Below are positions 54,195 through 62,919 of a DNA stretch of 64,000 nt, piece after piece. Every line of letters starts with the position of its first letter. Position 1 is the stretch's first letter. The stretch comes from Oceanospirillaceae bacterium (GTDB taxonomy: Bacteria > Pseudomonadota > Gammaproteobacteria > Pseudomonadales > Balneatricaceae). The stretch lies in NCBI GenBank assembly GCA_029938085.1, contig JAPYOS010000003.1:223241-287240 (forward strand). The letters run 5' to 3'. Made by a program: the position numbers and the translations under genes. The notes beneath the pieces were generated by a model, which worked only from the letters and a program-made list of their open reading frames with translations, was not told where the DNA came from and did no database searches.

Positions 54195-55817
54195 ATGATT
54201 CAAATTTCTGGCGTAGAACTTGGCCAATACCAATCAGTTACCGATGTATTTCTTGAAGCGTGTGGCAAGTATGGCCAAAAATCCGCCTATAGCTGTATGG
54301 GCCAAAGCTTGTCTTTTGCCGAGATGGATCGACTAACGGCTAACTTTGCCGCATACCTACAAAATCATACTGATCTAGAAGTTGGTGATCGTATCGCCAT
54401 TCAATTACCTAACGTATTACAGTTTCCCATTGCTGCATTTGGCGCAATGCGTGCGGGTTTAGTGGTGGTTAACACTAACCCCTTGTACACAGCGCGTGAA
54501 ATGGAGCATCAGTTTAACGATTCTGGCGCCAAAGCGTTATTGATCCTCGCCAACATGGCCAACCTTGCCGAAGAAGTGGTGCCTAAAACTGGCATCAAAC
54601 ACGTATTGGTGACCGAGCTGGCCGATATGCACCCGTTTGCAAAACGTTTGTTAATCAACACGGTGGTAAAGCGGGTCAAAAAACTGGTACCTGCATACTC
54701 GTTACCACAGGCTGTGAGCTTTAGAGATGCCTTGGCTAAAGGTGCCAAACTAACACCTACGCCAGTGGCCACCAATCTAGATGACACGGCAGTATTGCAA
54801 TACACCGGCGGTACCACGGGTGTTTCTAAAGGTGCCCAATTGTTGCACCAAAACTTAGTGGCCAACATGATGCAAGTACGCCTTGCTACCGAGCCTGTGT
54901 TGGACGGTGATAGTGAAGTGGTGATCTCGCCTCTGCCGCTGTACCACATCTACGCATTCACCTTAACCTTGGTGATGTGTGACCTTGGGCACGAAGTGGT
55001 ACTGATCCCCAACCCACGGGATATTCCAGGCTTTGTTAAAGAGATGAGTAAACATAAGTTTTCATCCTTTGCCGGCCTCAATACACTATTTGTTGCTTTG
55101 TGTAATAACAAAGAATTTGCTGAACTCGATTTTTCATACCTCAAACACACCATGTCTGGTGGTATGGCGCTAACGCAGTCTGCAGCTGATATGTGGCGTA
55201 ACGTTACCGGTTGTGAAGTAATGGAAGGTTATGGCCTGACAGAAACGGCACCGGTAGTATCCATCAATCCCTGTGAAGATATCCGCATTGGTACTATTGG
55301 AAAGGTAGTGCAAGGTACAGAAGTTAAGGTGATCGACGCCGACGGCACGGACCTTGGTTTCAATGAAGAAGGTGAGTTGTGTGTGAAAGGCCCGCAAGTG
55401 ATGGCGGGTTATTGGCAGCGCCCAGAAGCCACTGCCGAGGTATTAGACGACGAAGGTTGGTTTAAAACCGGTGACGTGGCTGTGTTGGCAGAAGACGGCT
55501 TTATTCGTTTAGTTGATCGTATCAAAGACATGATTATCGTTTCTGGGTTTAATGTGTATCCTAATGAAATTGATGATATTGCTAGCCAACACCCAGGTAT
55601 TGTTGAGTGCGCAGCCGTAGGCATCCCCAATGACGTGACTGGTGAAACGGTGAAGCTGTTTGTGGTTAAGGCTGATCCTTCCTTGACCGAAGCTGACGTG
55701 ATTGCCCATTGCCGTGAAAACCTAACGCCCTACAAAGTGCCCAAAGACATTGAGTTTAGGGACGAGTTGCCTAAAACCAACGTCGGTAAGATTTTGCGCC
55801 GCGCGTTAAGGGATTAA
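54195..55817 (+). CDS. fadD: Long-chain fatty acid-CoA ligase FadD
   Basis: A 540-residue AMP-forming acyl-CoA synthetase. The ATP/AMP motifs are YTGGTTGVSKGA, GYGLTETAPVV and GWFKTGDVAVL; the hinge is DRIKDMI and the catalytic Lys lies in PKTNVGKILRRAL. Length and the FadD-type NPLYTAREMEHQFNDSGA support a long-chain enzyme. It activates fatty acids to acyl-CoA on the inner membrane, feeding beta-oxidation with the FadH/isomerase pair at 6.9-9.8 kb. A PsrA-type box precedes it. Confidence 0.93.
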   Translation: MIQISGVELGQYQSVTDVFLEACGKYGQKSAYSCMGQSLSFAEMDRLTANFAAYLQNHTDLEVGDRIAIQLPNVLQFPIAAFGAMRAGLVVVNTNPLYTAREMEHQFNDSGAKALLILANMANLAEEVVPKTGIKHVLVTELADMHPFAKRLLINTVVKRVKKLVPAYSLPQAVSFRDALAKGAKLTPTPVATNLDDTAVLQYTGGTTGVSKGAQLLHQNLVANMMQVRLATEPVLDGDSEVVISPLPLYHIYAFTLTLVMCDLGHEVVLIPNPRDIPGFVKEMSKHKFSSFAGLNTLFVALCNNKEFAELDFSYLKHTMSGGMALTQSAADMWRNVTGCEVMEGYGLTETAPVVSINPCEDIRIGTIGKVVQGTEVKVIDADGTDLGFNEEGELCVKGPQVMAGYWQRPEATAEVLDDEGWFKTGDVAVLAEDGFIRLVDRIKDMIIVSGFNVYPNEIDDIASQHPGIVECAAVGIPNDVTGETVKLFVVKADPSLTEADVIAHCRENLTPYKVPKDIEFRDELPKTNVGKILRRALRD

Positions 55818-55832
55818 TGCGGCGTTAGTCCG

Positions 55833-55950
55833 CGTAGCGAAGCAATGCCACCCAGACGAAGCAATGTCATCCTGACGAAGGTCAGGATCCCAGGATTCCG
55901 GCCTACGCCGGAACGACGTCCGCCTTTGCGAGCGTAGCGAAGCAATCCTG
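55833..55950. repeat. Palindromic repeat cluster between fadD and hrpA
   Basis: It contains TCCTGACGAAGGTCAGGATCC (55871-55890), GATTCCGGCCTACGCCGGAA (55894-55913) and two GCGTAGCGAAGCAAT elements (about 55833 and 55932). The first two match the families at 7729 and 30544; the third is related to the GCGTAGCGAAGGAAT element at 61326 and 61442. The whole gap to hrpA is taken up by these elements and the hrpA leader. Confidence 0.78.
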
Positions 55951-55988
55951 TGCTAAACTGCGCGCTTTAACACCAACCCCGCCTCAAC

Positions 55989-58900
55989 ATGTCTAACGCG
56001 TTACCCGATTGTATGGTCAAAGACCAAGCCCAACTCAAACTGTTGGCTAAGCGCATCGCCCAGCGCGATAAACGCAATCAACCCTGTGACCAACTCAAAG
56101 CACAACTGTTAGCCAAGGCACAAGGTAGCAATGCCACGTATCAGCGTCGCCTCGATGCATTGCCCAAAATTGAATATCCACCACAACTGCCCGTCAGTGG
56201 AGAGCGTGAGCAATTAATTGAGCTTATCCGTAATAATCAAGTGGTGGTTTTAGCAGGGGAGACCGGGTCTGGTAAAACCACGCAGTTGCCCAAATTGTGT
56301 TTAGAAGCAGGCCGTGGCGTGGGTGGCATGATTGGCCACACCCAACCCAGGCGTCTTGCCGCAAGAACCGTGGCGCAGCGTATTGCCGACGAGCTCAATG
56401 TGCCCTTAGGCCAACAAGTGGGTTTTCAAGTTCGTTTTACTGAACAAGTTAGCGAAATAAGCCACATTAAGTTGATGACCGATGGCATCTTATTGGCCGA
56501 AACTCGCCAAGACCCCGATCTATTACGCTACGACACCATCATTGTCGACGAAGCCCACGAACGTAGCCTTAACATCGATTTCTTATTAGGCTACCTCAAA
56601 CAACTGTTGGCCCGCCGCGACGACCTAAAGCTCATCATTACCTCCGCCACCATCGACTTAGAGCGCTTTAGCCAACACTTTGATAATGCACCGGTGGTGG
56701 AAGTTAGTGGTCGCACTTTTCCGGTAGATGTCTGGTATCGGCCACTCATGAGTGGCAAGTCGGAACAAGATCAAGATACCCAGTCAGCAGTGATACAAAC
56801 ACTACAAGAGATCGAACAGCACGAACGACAACACAGCCAATTGCATGGCGATGTGTTGATTTTTTTGCCAGGCGAGCGCGATATTCGAGACCTTGCGTTA
56901 GCCTTACGTAAACAAGAACAAAAACAGTGGAATATACTGCCGCTGTATGGCCGTTTGAGTTTTAGCGAGCAGCAAAAAGTATTTCAACCTTCTGCTAAAA
57001 CGGCAGGGCGGCGTATAGTGCTCGCCACTAACGTGGCAGAAACCTCTGTGACTGTGCCGGGCATTCGTTATGTGATTGACCCAGGTACGGCACGTATGAG
57101 CCGCTATAGTTACCGCTCTAAGGTGCAGCGCCTGCCAATTGAAGCCATCTCACAAGCCAGTGCCAATCAGCGTAAAGGTCGTTGTGGGCGTGTGGCGGCG
57201 GGTATCTGTATTCGTTTGTATGATGAAGCCGACTTTATCAGTCGACCCGAATTCACCGATGCAGAAATTTTGCGTACCAATTTAGCCTCGGTCATATTGC
57301 AGATGCATGACCTTAAGCTCGGACCCGTGGCCCAGTTCCCCTTTATCGACGCGCCAGACAGTCGGTTTGTTAACGACGGTGTTAAGTTGTTACAAGAGCT
57401 GGGTGGGTTAGATGATCAGCGTAGCTTAACCTCCCTAGGTAAACAGTTAGCGCGTTTACCGGTAGATCCGCGTATCGGTCGTATGGTAGTGGCTGGCGCG
57501 CAGTGGAATGCGCTCAGCGAAGTATTACTGATTGCCAGTGCCTTGACCATCCAGGACCCGCGCGAACGACCCCAAGACAAACAACAAGCGTCCGACCTTA
57601 AGCACCAAGCGTGGAAAGAGAAAGAATCCGACTTTTTAAGTTTCGTAAACCTGTGGCAAGACTACGAGCAACAACGCCAAAACTTAACCCAAAACCAGTT
57701 ACGCAATTGGTGCAGCAAAAACTTTGTGTCATACCTGCGTATGCGCGAATGGCGCGAAGTACACCGCCAGCTGTTGCTCATGTGCCAGCAGATGGGCTTT
57801 AAAGTTAATGCCCAGTTAGCGAGCTACGAGGCAGTGCACAGGGCTTTGTTAACGGGGTTACTTGGCCACATTGGCCACAAAGACGAAGACGGCCAGTTTG
57901 CAGGCCCTAGGCAGCGTAAATTTTTATTGTTTCCAGGTTCTGCACTGGCTAAAAAACCGCCGGCATGGATTATGGCGGCAGAGTTGGTAGAAACATCGCG
58001 CTTATTTGCACGTTGCGTGGCCAAAATAGAACCCCAGTGGGTAGAACAAAGCGCAGGCTCATTGCTCAAATACAATTATAGCGAACCGGTTTGGCACAAA
58101 CGCCAAGGCCAAGTGATGGCCTTTGAGCAAGTGAGCTTGTACGGTTTAGTGTTGGCGAGTAAGCGTAAAGTGGCCTATGGCAAAATTGACCCAGAAGTGT
58201 GCCAGCAATTGCTAATCATGGACGGTCTAGTGCAAGGCAACTTGCTCACCAAAGGTGGCTTTTTAGCCCACAACCAAAACTTAGTGGCAGAAATAGAAGC
58301 CTTAGAAGCCAAGTCTAGGCGGCGCGACATTTTGGTGGACGACCAAGTGTTGTACGATTTTTATTACGCCAAGTTAGCAGCCATCAACACAACGCCCGTG
58401 GTCAGCGCTGCCAGCTTTGAACGTTTGCGCAAACAGCAAGAACAAAAACACAGCACCTATTTTAATCTCGAACAGTCCGACTTAATGCAGCACCAAGCGG
58501 AGGGGATTGATAACCACCGTTTCCCAGACCAACTGGTGTGGCAATCCATGAGTTGGCCCCTGAGCTACCATTTTGAGCCTAACCATGCTCAAGATGGCGT
58601 CACCCTACAAGTGCCTACCAGCCAGCTCAAGCGTTTGCCGCTCAAACGTTTGCAATGGCTAGTACCGGGTTTGTTGCTAGACAAACTGGTGGCCTTATTA
58701 AAAGGCTTGCCCAAAGCCAACCGGAAAGCCTTTGTACCAGTGCCAGAATACGCCCAGGCGCTGTTAGACAGCCTTAATGTAGACGATGTAGAGTTAACCG
58801 ACGCCGTGGCCAAACAATTGCAACGTATCGGTGGGCGACCCTTTGACGGCACGTTATTGCAGCAAACTGCGTTACCAGAACATTTATTGATGAATATTCA

Positions 58901-59891
58901 GGTGACGGACGAGCAGGGTGAGGTGATTACCCAAGGCCGTGACCCTATGAGCTTGCTCACGGATTACGCCACCGGTTCTGCCACCACTACCAGCAAACAC
59001 CAGCAACACCCGATATTGCAACAACAGCTGACCCGATGGAGCTTTGATGCGTTGCCGCAAAACTTAACCATCCAACAAGGCTCCATGCAGCTACCAGTGT
59101 GGCCGGCAATAAAGGATCAAGGCAAACATGTAGACATTGTATTTGCCGATTCTGAGATTGAGTCTCAAGCCATAACCCATGCCGGTTTAGTGAGGTTGTA
59201 CCGGTTAGCGGTGAATGAACAAGTAAAACATTTGTCGCAGGCCAATAAAAACCTGCGCCAAGCCGAGCTGCTCTATTCAAACCTAGGCTCTGCCCAACAG
59301 TTACGGCAGCAAATATTTGATCAAGCCGCAGAATTAGTGTTTTTGCCCGCCACAATGGCCGTTGCAGACTGGCCCGCCACGCAAGCCGCGTTTACGGCGT
59401 CATTAGAGCAGCGTGGCGCGTATGCGGAGGCCGTTGAGCAAGTGACTCAATTAGCTATTAAGCTGCTACAGCGCCAACTCAAGGTCCGTAAACAGCTCAA
59501 AGGTCAGCTTAACCTGGCTTGGGCCAATGTCTATCAAGACATCGGTGGTCAGCTTGATCGGCTTATGCATAAAGACTTTATGGCACAAACTCCATGGGCG
59601 CAGTTACAGCACTTTGGCAGGTACCTTGATGCCATAGAGGCCAGGCTAGAGCGTTTTAAAAGCCAATTGCCCAAAGAGAATGCCGCCGTGCAGGAATTAC
59701 GCGACTGGCAACATAAGGTAGAGGCCGCTGCCAGCCAATGTTTACCCCATACCGATACCTACCAGCAGATCCAAGGCTTTTCCTGGGCTATAGAAGAGTA
59801 CCGTGTGTCGTTATTTGCCCAACAACTGGGCACCGTTAAGCCTATCTCAGCTAAACGCCTGCAAAAGCAGTGGAGTGCCATCCAAACCTAG
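55989..59891 (+). CDS. hrpA: DEAH-box ATP-dependent RNA helicase HrpA
   Basis: A 1300-residue helicase, the length of HrpA. Motif I is GETGSGKTTQLPK, motif II DEAHERS, motif III TSATID, motif V ATNVAETSVTVPGI and motif VI QRKGRCGRVAAG; helicase-associated (HA2), OB-fold (DUF1605) and C-terminal DUF3418 regions follow. It unwinds RNA and rescues stalled ribosomes or processes mRNA in proteobacteria. A single long gene with no operon partner. Confidence 0.96.
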   Translation: MSNALPDCMVKDQAQLKLLAKRIAQRDKRNQPCDQLKAQLLAKAQGSNATYQRRLDALPKIEYPPQLPVSGEREQLIELIRNNQVVVLAGETGSGKTTQLPKLCLEAGRGVGGMIGHTQPRRLAARTVAQRIADELNVPLGQQVGFQVRFTEQVSEISHIKLMTDGILLAETRQDPDLLRYDTIIVDEAHERSLNIDFLLGYLKQLLARRDDLKLIITSATIDLERFSQHFDNAPVVEVSGRTFPVDVWYRPLMSGKSEQDQDTQSAVIQTLQEIEQHERQHSQLHGDVLIFLPGERDIRDLALALRKQEQKQWNILPLYGRLSFSEQQKVFQPSAKTAGRRIVLATNVAETSVTVPGIRYVIDPGTARMSRYSYRSKVQRLPIEAISQASANQRKGRCGRVAAGICIRLYDEADFISRPEFTDAEILRTNLASVILQMHDLKLGPVAQFPFIDAPDSRFVNDGVKLLQELGGLDDQRSLTSLGKQLARLPVDPRIGRMVVAGAQWNALSEVLLIASALTIQDPRERPQDKQQASDLKHQAWKEKESDFLSFVNLWQDYEQQRQNLTQNQLRNWCSKNFVSYLRMREWREVHRQLLLMCQQMGFKVNAQLASYEAVHRALLTGLLGHIGHKDEDGQFAGPRQRKFLLFPGSALAKKPPAWIMAAELVETSRLFARCVAKIEPQWVEQSAGSLLKYNYSEPVWHKRQGQVMAFEQVSLYGLVLASKRKVAYGKIDPEVCQQLLIMDGLVQGNLLTKGGFLAHNQNLVAEIEALEAKSRRRDILVDDQVLYDFYYAKLAAINTTPVVSAASFERLRKQQEQKHSTYFNLEQSDLMQHQAEGIDNHRFPDQLVWQSMSWPLSYHFEPNHAQDGVTLQVPTSQLKRLPLKRLQWLVPGLLLDKLVALLKGLPKANRKAFVPVPEYAQALLDSLNVDDVELTDAVAKQLQRIGGRPFDGTLLQQTALPEHLLMNIQVTDEQGEVITQGRDPMSLLTDYATGSATTTSKHQQHPILQQQLTRWSFDALPQNLTIQQGSMQLPVWPAIKDQGKHVDIVFADSEIESQAITHAGLVRLYRLAVNEQVKHLSQANKNLRQAELLYSNLGSAQQLRQQIFDQAAELVFLPATMAVADWPATQAAFTASLEQRGAYAEAVEQVTQLAIKLLQRQLKVRKQLKGQLNLAWANVYQDIGGQLDRLMHKDFMAQTPWAQLQHFGRYLDAIEARLERFKSQLPKENAAVQELRDWQHKVEAAASQCLPHTDTYQQIQGFSWAIEEYRVSLFAQQLGTVKPISAKRLQKQWSAIQT

Positions 59892-60001
59892 CACAGCTGC
59901 CTGAGTCATTATGAGGCGCACAGCAACGTGGTAATCCACCCAATAAATGAAACTAATATCATTTATATCTGTAAAATCAGCAATTAAGACGCAATCTATG
60001 C

Positions 60002-60030
60002 TTGGTTTTTATCAGTTTTTACATTACAAT
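60002..60030 (+). promoter_or_regulatory. Sigma70 promoter of the first porin-like gene
   Basis: TTGGTT (60002-60007), 17-bp spacer, TACAAT (60025-60030). The transcript would have an ~115-nt leader including a small hairpin (CCCATG pairing with CGTGGG around 60037-60059). Strong spacing fits an abundant envelope protein. Confidence 0.6.
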
Positions 60031-60151
60031 GCCTTCCCATGCGGGTACTTACTCGTGGGCCAAATCATCAGGAAAGATAAAGTGCGTTAATCTGCAGAAT
60101 TCTTACTCTCCTTTGCTAGTTAAAACTATTTTTATTTGAAGGGGAAATTCA

Positions 60152-61201
60152 ATGAAAAAATCACTTATCGCGTTAGCCATTGTGGCTGCGCTTCCAGTAG
60201 CTGCACAAGCTGACGTAACCATTTCTGGTTCTGTTACTACTAAAATCAGCAGCACCGGTGCTGTAGACACAGATGCGGCTTTGAAAATTGCTACTTCTGA
60301 AGTATTGGCTAACGGCATGACTGCTACTGCTACTTTAGATATTCTTGGTGGTACTAACCAAGGCACAGCTACTCTAACTGGTGACTTCGGTACTATTACT
60401 GCTGGTAAGATCGACGCTGACGGCGCGTTCCAAGCGGGTGACGTAGGTGGAGCTGTTGCTAACACTATGATTAACGCTACTACTGCTAGTTCTGTATATG
60501 GCGTACATTACGCTGGTACTGCAGCTGGCTTGTCTGTGGCTGCACAGGTTAACGGCAATACTGCTCCAAACGGCTCTGTTGTTGCTTTTGTTCCTGCTAA
60601 TGATGATGAGAAATCTGCTACTGTTTCTGAGATTGGTGCTGAAACAAAGAGCACTCAGTTGAGCGCTACTTATGACTTGAACGGTTTGCTTGTTGGTTAC
60701 TCATATGCTTCTGATGAAGCAGACGTTAACAACTCAACAACTGCTGGATACGCAGGTGTTGACGAGGCAATGAGTGCATTTGGTGTGTCTTACTCTTTTG
60801 GTGACCTAGTTGTTACTGCTGGTAAGAAAAACCGTAAAGGTTCTTCTACTAGCCCAGACGCTATCGTTTCTGCTACCTACACTATGACTGTAGATGCATT
60901 GACCGTTAAGGCTCAAATGGACAACACTCCATCTGGCGATTACCAGATCGACTTAACTTACGCGCTTAGCGATGCAGTTACTTTGACTTCTGAAATTGAT
61001 AGCACAGCTGGTAAGGACACTACTTTGGTAGCGACTTATGTTGCTGGAGACATGACTGCTTCTGTGTCTAAGACTGATGACGGTACTACCGATGCGTCTA
61101 TCGCTCTAGACTACGGCAACGCCGACTTGACTTTGGCACGTGTTGGTAAGACAACTACTGTTGCAGCATACACTAAAGTAACTTACAGAGTGTCGTTCTA
61201 A
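60152..61201 (+). CDS. Porin-like outer-membrane protein, paralogue 1
   Basis: A 349-residue exported protein. The signal peptide is MKKSLIALAIVAALPVAAQA. The mature part has many short amphipathic strands (LVGYSYASDEAD, MSAFGVSYSFGDLVVTAGKK) and ends in an aromatic strand finishing with Phe (TYKVTYRVSF-like YTKVTYRVSF), the usual C-terminal outer-membrane signature. It is most like Gram-negative general porins but shorter than normal and poor in charged loops. Codon choice is strongly biased (GCT, ACT, GGT, TCT), as in highly expressed genes. Substrate specificity unknown. Followed by a UUCG-loop terminator. Confidence 0.8.
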   Translation: MKKSLIALAIVAALPVAAQADVTISGSVTTKISSTGAVDTDAALKIATSEVLANGMTATATLDILGGTNQGTATLTGDFGTITAGKIDADGAFQAGDVGGAVANTMINATTASSVYGVHYAGTAAGLSVAAQVNGNTAPNGSVVAFVPANDDEKSATVSEIGAETKSTQLSATYDLNGLLVGYSYASDEADVNNSTTAGYAGVDEAMSAFGVSYSFGDLVVTAGKKNRKGSSTSPDAIVSATYTMTVDALTVKAQMDNTPSGDYQIDLTYALSDAVTLTSEIDSTAGKDTTLVATYVAGDMTASVSKTDDGTTDASIALDYGNADLTLARVGKTTTVAAYTKVTYRVSF

Positions 61202-61227
61202 TTTAATTAGAAGCTAACTTTAAAACC

Positions 61228-61259
61228 ATAAAAAAGGCTCCTTCGGGAGCATTTTTTAT
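61228..61259 (+). terminator. Rho-independent terminator after porin-like gene 1
   Basis: GCTCC-TTCG-GGAGC (61237-61250), with an upstream A-run and downstream T6, forms a very stable UUCG tetraloop hairpin. Confidence 0.9.
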
Positions 61260-61294
61260 GTCTGAAATTCCTAACACTGAATCACAACTCCTAG

Positions 61295-61510
61295 TCTTTC
61301 CGAGCCAGTTTCCCCGTCTTTCCAAGCGTAGCGAAGGAATCCATAACCGCGGCCTTTGAACGCCGCGCTACGCTCGCGAAGACATAGAGCTGTGCCGACT
61401 AATCCCCAGCCTCTTCCGAGCCAGTTCCGCTGTCTTTCCGAGCGTAGCGAAGGAATCCATAACCGCGGCCTTGGATCGCCGCGCTACGCTCGCGAAGACA
61501 TAGAACTGTG
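61295..61510. repeat. Two ~100-bp near-identical repeats
   Basis: Copies at 61295-61394 and 61412-61510 share a core beginning GCGTAGCGAAGGAATCCATA and later CGCGCTACGCTCGCGAAGAC, with few differences. Each contains inverted GCGTAGCG/CGCTACGC arms, so each can fold into a long hairpin. Nothing coding is evident. The rest of the 61202-61932 gap is AT-rich with no gene seen. Confidence 0.85.
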
Positions 61511-61747
61511 TCAAATTGGCGTAGTCCATTTTTAACATTTCCAACTTGTAAATGATAATAATATAATAATATAACAATAAATATATTAAATATAAAACCT
61601 AGTTAAATTAAAATAATAATAATAAAACCAGCCCTAGACTTATTTCCATTCAATTAACAAATACCCATCATTGCGGTTGTTAAACTATTAACACGGTGTT
61701 AAATTTGCTGCGCTTAATTCATTATTGAATGAGCTGTTTATATCAGA

Positions 61748-61802
61748 CAATTGAGAAAGGCAACCGGACTGCACTTTTGGTTTTCTTTCTCAATTGTTTG
61801 TT
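61748..61802 (+). terminator. Inverted repeat with T-run upstream of porin-like gene 2
   Basis: CAATTGAGAAAGGCAACC (61748-61765) pairs with GGTTTTCTTTCTCAATTG (61779-61796) with two mismatches and is followed by TTTGTTTTT. It may be a terminator or part of a small structured RNA in the leader region of the next gene. Confidence 0.55.
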
Positions 61803-61932
61803 TTTATAAGCAATTAAAAGTATTACTTTGCGGTGTTGAACCAATCATTATTATAAAGATCGGTCAGCAAGGTAAAGTAAGTGTTTAACTAGCTAGTTAA
61901 ATTTTTATAAATATTATTGAAGGGGAATTTCA

Positions 61933-62784
61933 ATGAATAAGTCTATTATCGCTCTTGCGATCGTTGCTGCACTTCCTGTAGCAGCACAAGCTGATGCAAC
62001 TCTATCTGGTTCTGTAGAAGCTACAGTTTCCGCTGGTGGCACAACTGGTATTGAATCATCTGTAACCTTAGCTTCTAGCGAAGTTTTGGCTAACGGCATG
62101 ACTGCAACTACATCTATCTCTTTGAATGGTGGCGCAAATGCTGCTGCTAAGGCTGGCCTTACTGGTGATTTTGGTACTTTAACCTTAGGTTCTGGTGTTG
62201 ACAACCAAGCTGGCGCACGTCACGGTGACGTTGCATCTGTAATGGGTCACTCTACTACTGCTAACTCAGGCAATGGTGCTACCTACACTGGTGACTTCGC
62301 TGGCCTTTCTGTATCTTTGGCTCACGGTCAAATCGCTGCAGCAGGCGCTGCTTCTACTTCTGCTGGTGCAACTTATGACTTCAATGGTTTGACCATTGGT
62401 GCAACTCAGCAAGAAGGTGTTTCTTCTTTAGGTGGTTCTTACTCTTTCGGTGACTTAACTGTTACAGCTGGTAAGAAATCTGGTACTGCCGCAGTAATCA
62501 CTGCTTCTTACTCTACTACTGTTGACGCATTGACTATTACAGCTTCTGTAAACAACGCAAGCACAACTAAAGCTTCTGTAGCTTACACACTAGACGGCAT
62601 TACTGTAACGGCTGCATACGCTGCTGCTGGTACTGATGTATCTGCTTCTTACACTTCTGGTGACCTAACTGTAACTGCTAACTCAGACAGCAAAGTAACT
62701 GCTGCTCTTGACCTTGGCAATGCAGACTTGACCGTTGAGCGTGTTTCTGGTGCAACTACCGTAACTTACAAGGTTTCTTTCTAA
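61933..62784 (+). CDS. Porin-like outer-membrane protein, paralogue 2
   Basis: A 283-residue paralogue of the protein encoded at 60152. The signal peptide MNKSIIALAIVAALPVAAQA and the segments ASSEVLANGMTAT, SYSFGDLTVTAGKK and the C-terminal TVTYKVSF match it closely. It is about 66 residues shorter, lacking part of the middle. Ser/Ala/Thr-rich and with the same strong codon bias. The ribosome binding site (GAAGGGGAA) is the same as in paralogue 1, and the downstream terminator is also related, so the whole unit was duplicated. Confidence 0.8.
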   Translation: MNKSIIALAIVAALPVAAQADATLSGSVEATVSAGGTTGIESSVTLASSEVLANGMTATTSISLNGGANAAAKAGLTGDFGTLTLGSGVDNQAGARHGDVASVMGHSTTANSGNGATYTGDFAGLSVSLAHGQIAAAGAASTSAGATYDFNGLTIGATQQEGVSSLGGSYSFGDLTVTAGKKSGTAAVITASYSTTVDALTITASVNNASTTKASVAYTLDGITVTAAYAAAGTDVSASYTSGDLTVTANSDSKVTAALDLGNADLTVERVSGATTVTYKVSF

Positions 62785-62816
62785 TCTAATTAGAACTTAG
62801 CTTTAAAGTTATAAAA

Positions 62817-62840
62817 GGCTCCTCCGGGAGTCTTTTTTTT
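62817..62840 (+). terminator. Rho-independent terminator after porin-like gene 2
   Basis: GGCTCC-TCCG-GGAGTC followed by T8. It and the preceding 3' sequence (CTAATTAGAA, TTTAAAG) resemble the terminator after paralogue 1. Confidence 0.88.
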
Positions 62841-62919
62841 GCCGTGAAAAAGTATCCTGTAAAAAAAATGTAGCGTAGAATGCTTGGTTCATATTAGCCG
62901 GCACAAGCGTAATTTTTTT

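Noticed and set aside
61368..61577. Short open frame on the minus strand in the porin intergenic gap
   Set aside because: It is made largely of the 100-bp repeat read in one frame and has no ribosome binding site or family-like sequence.
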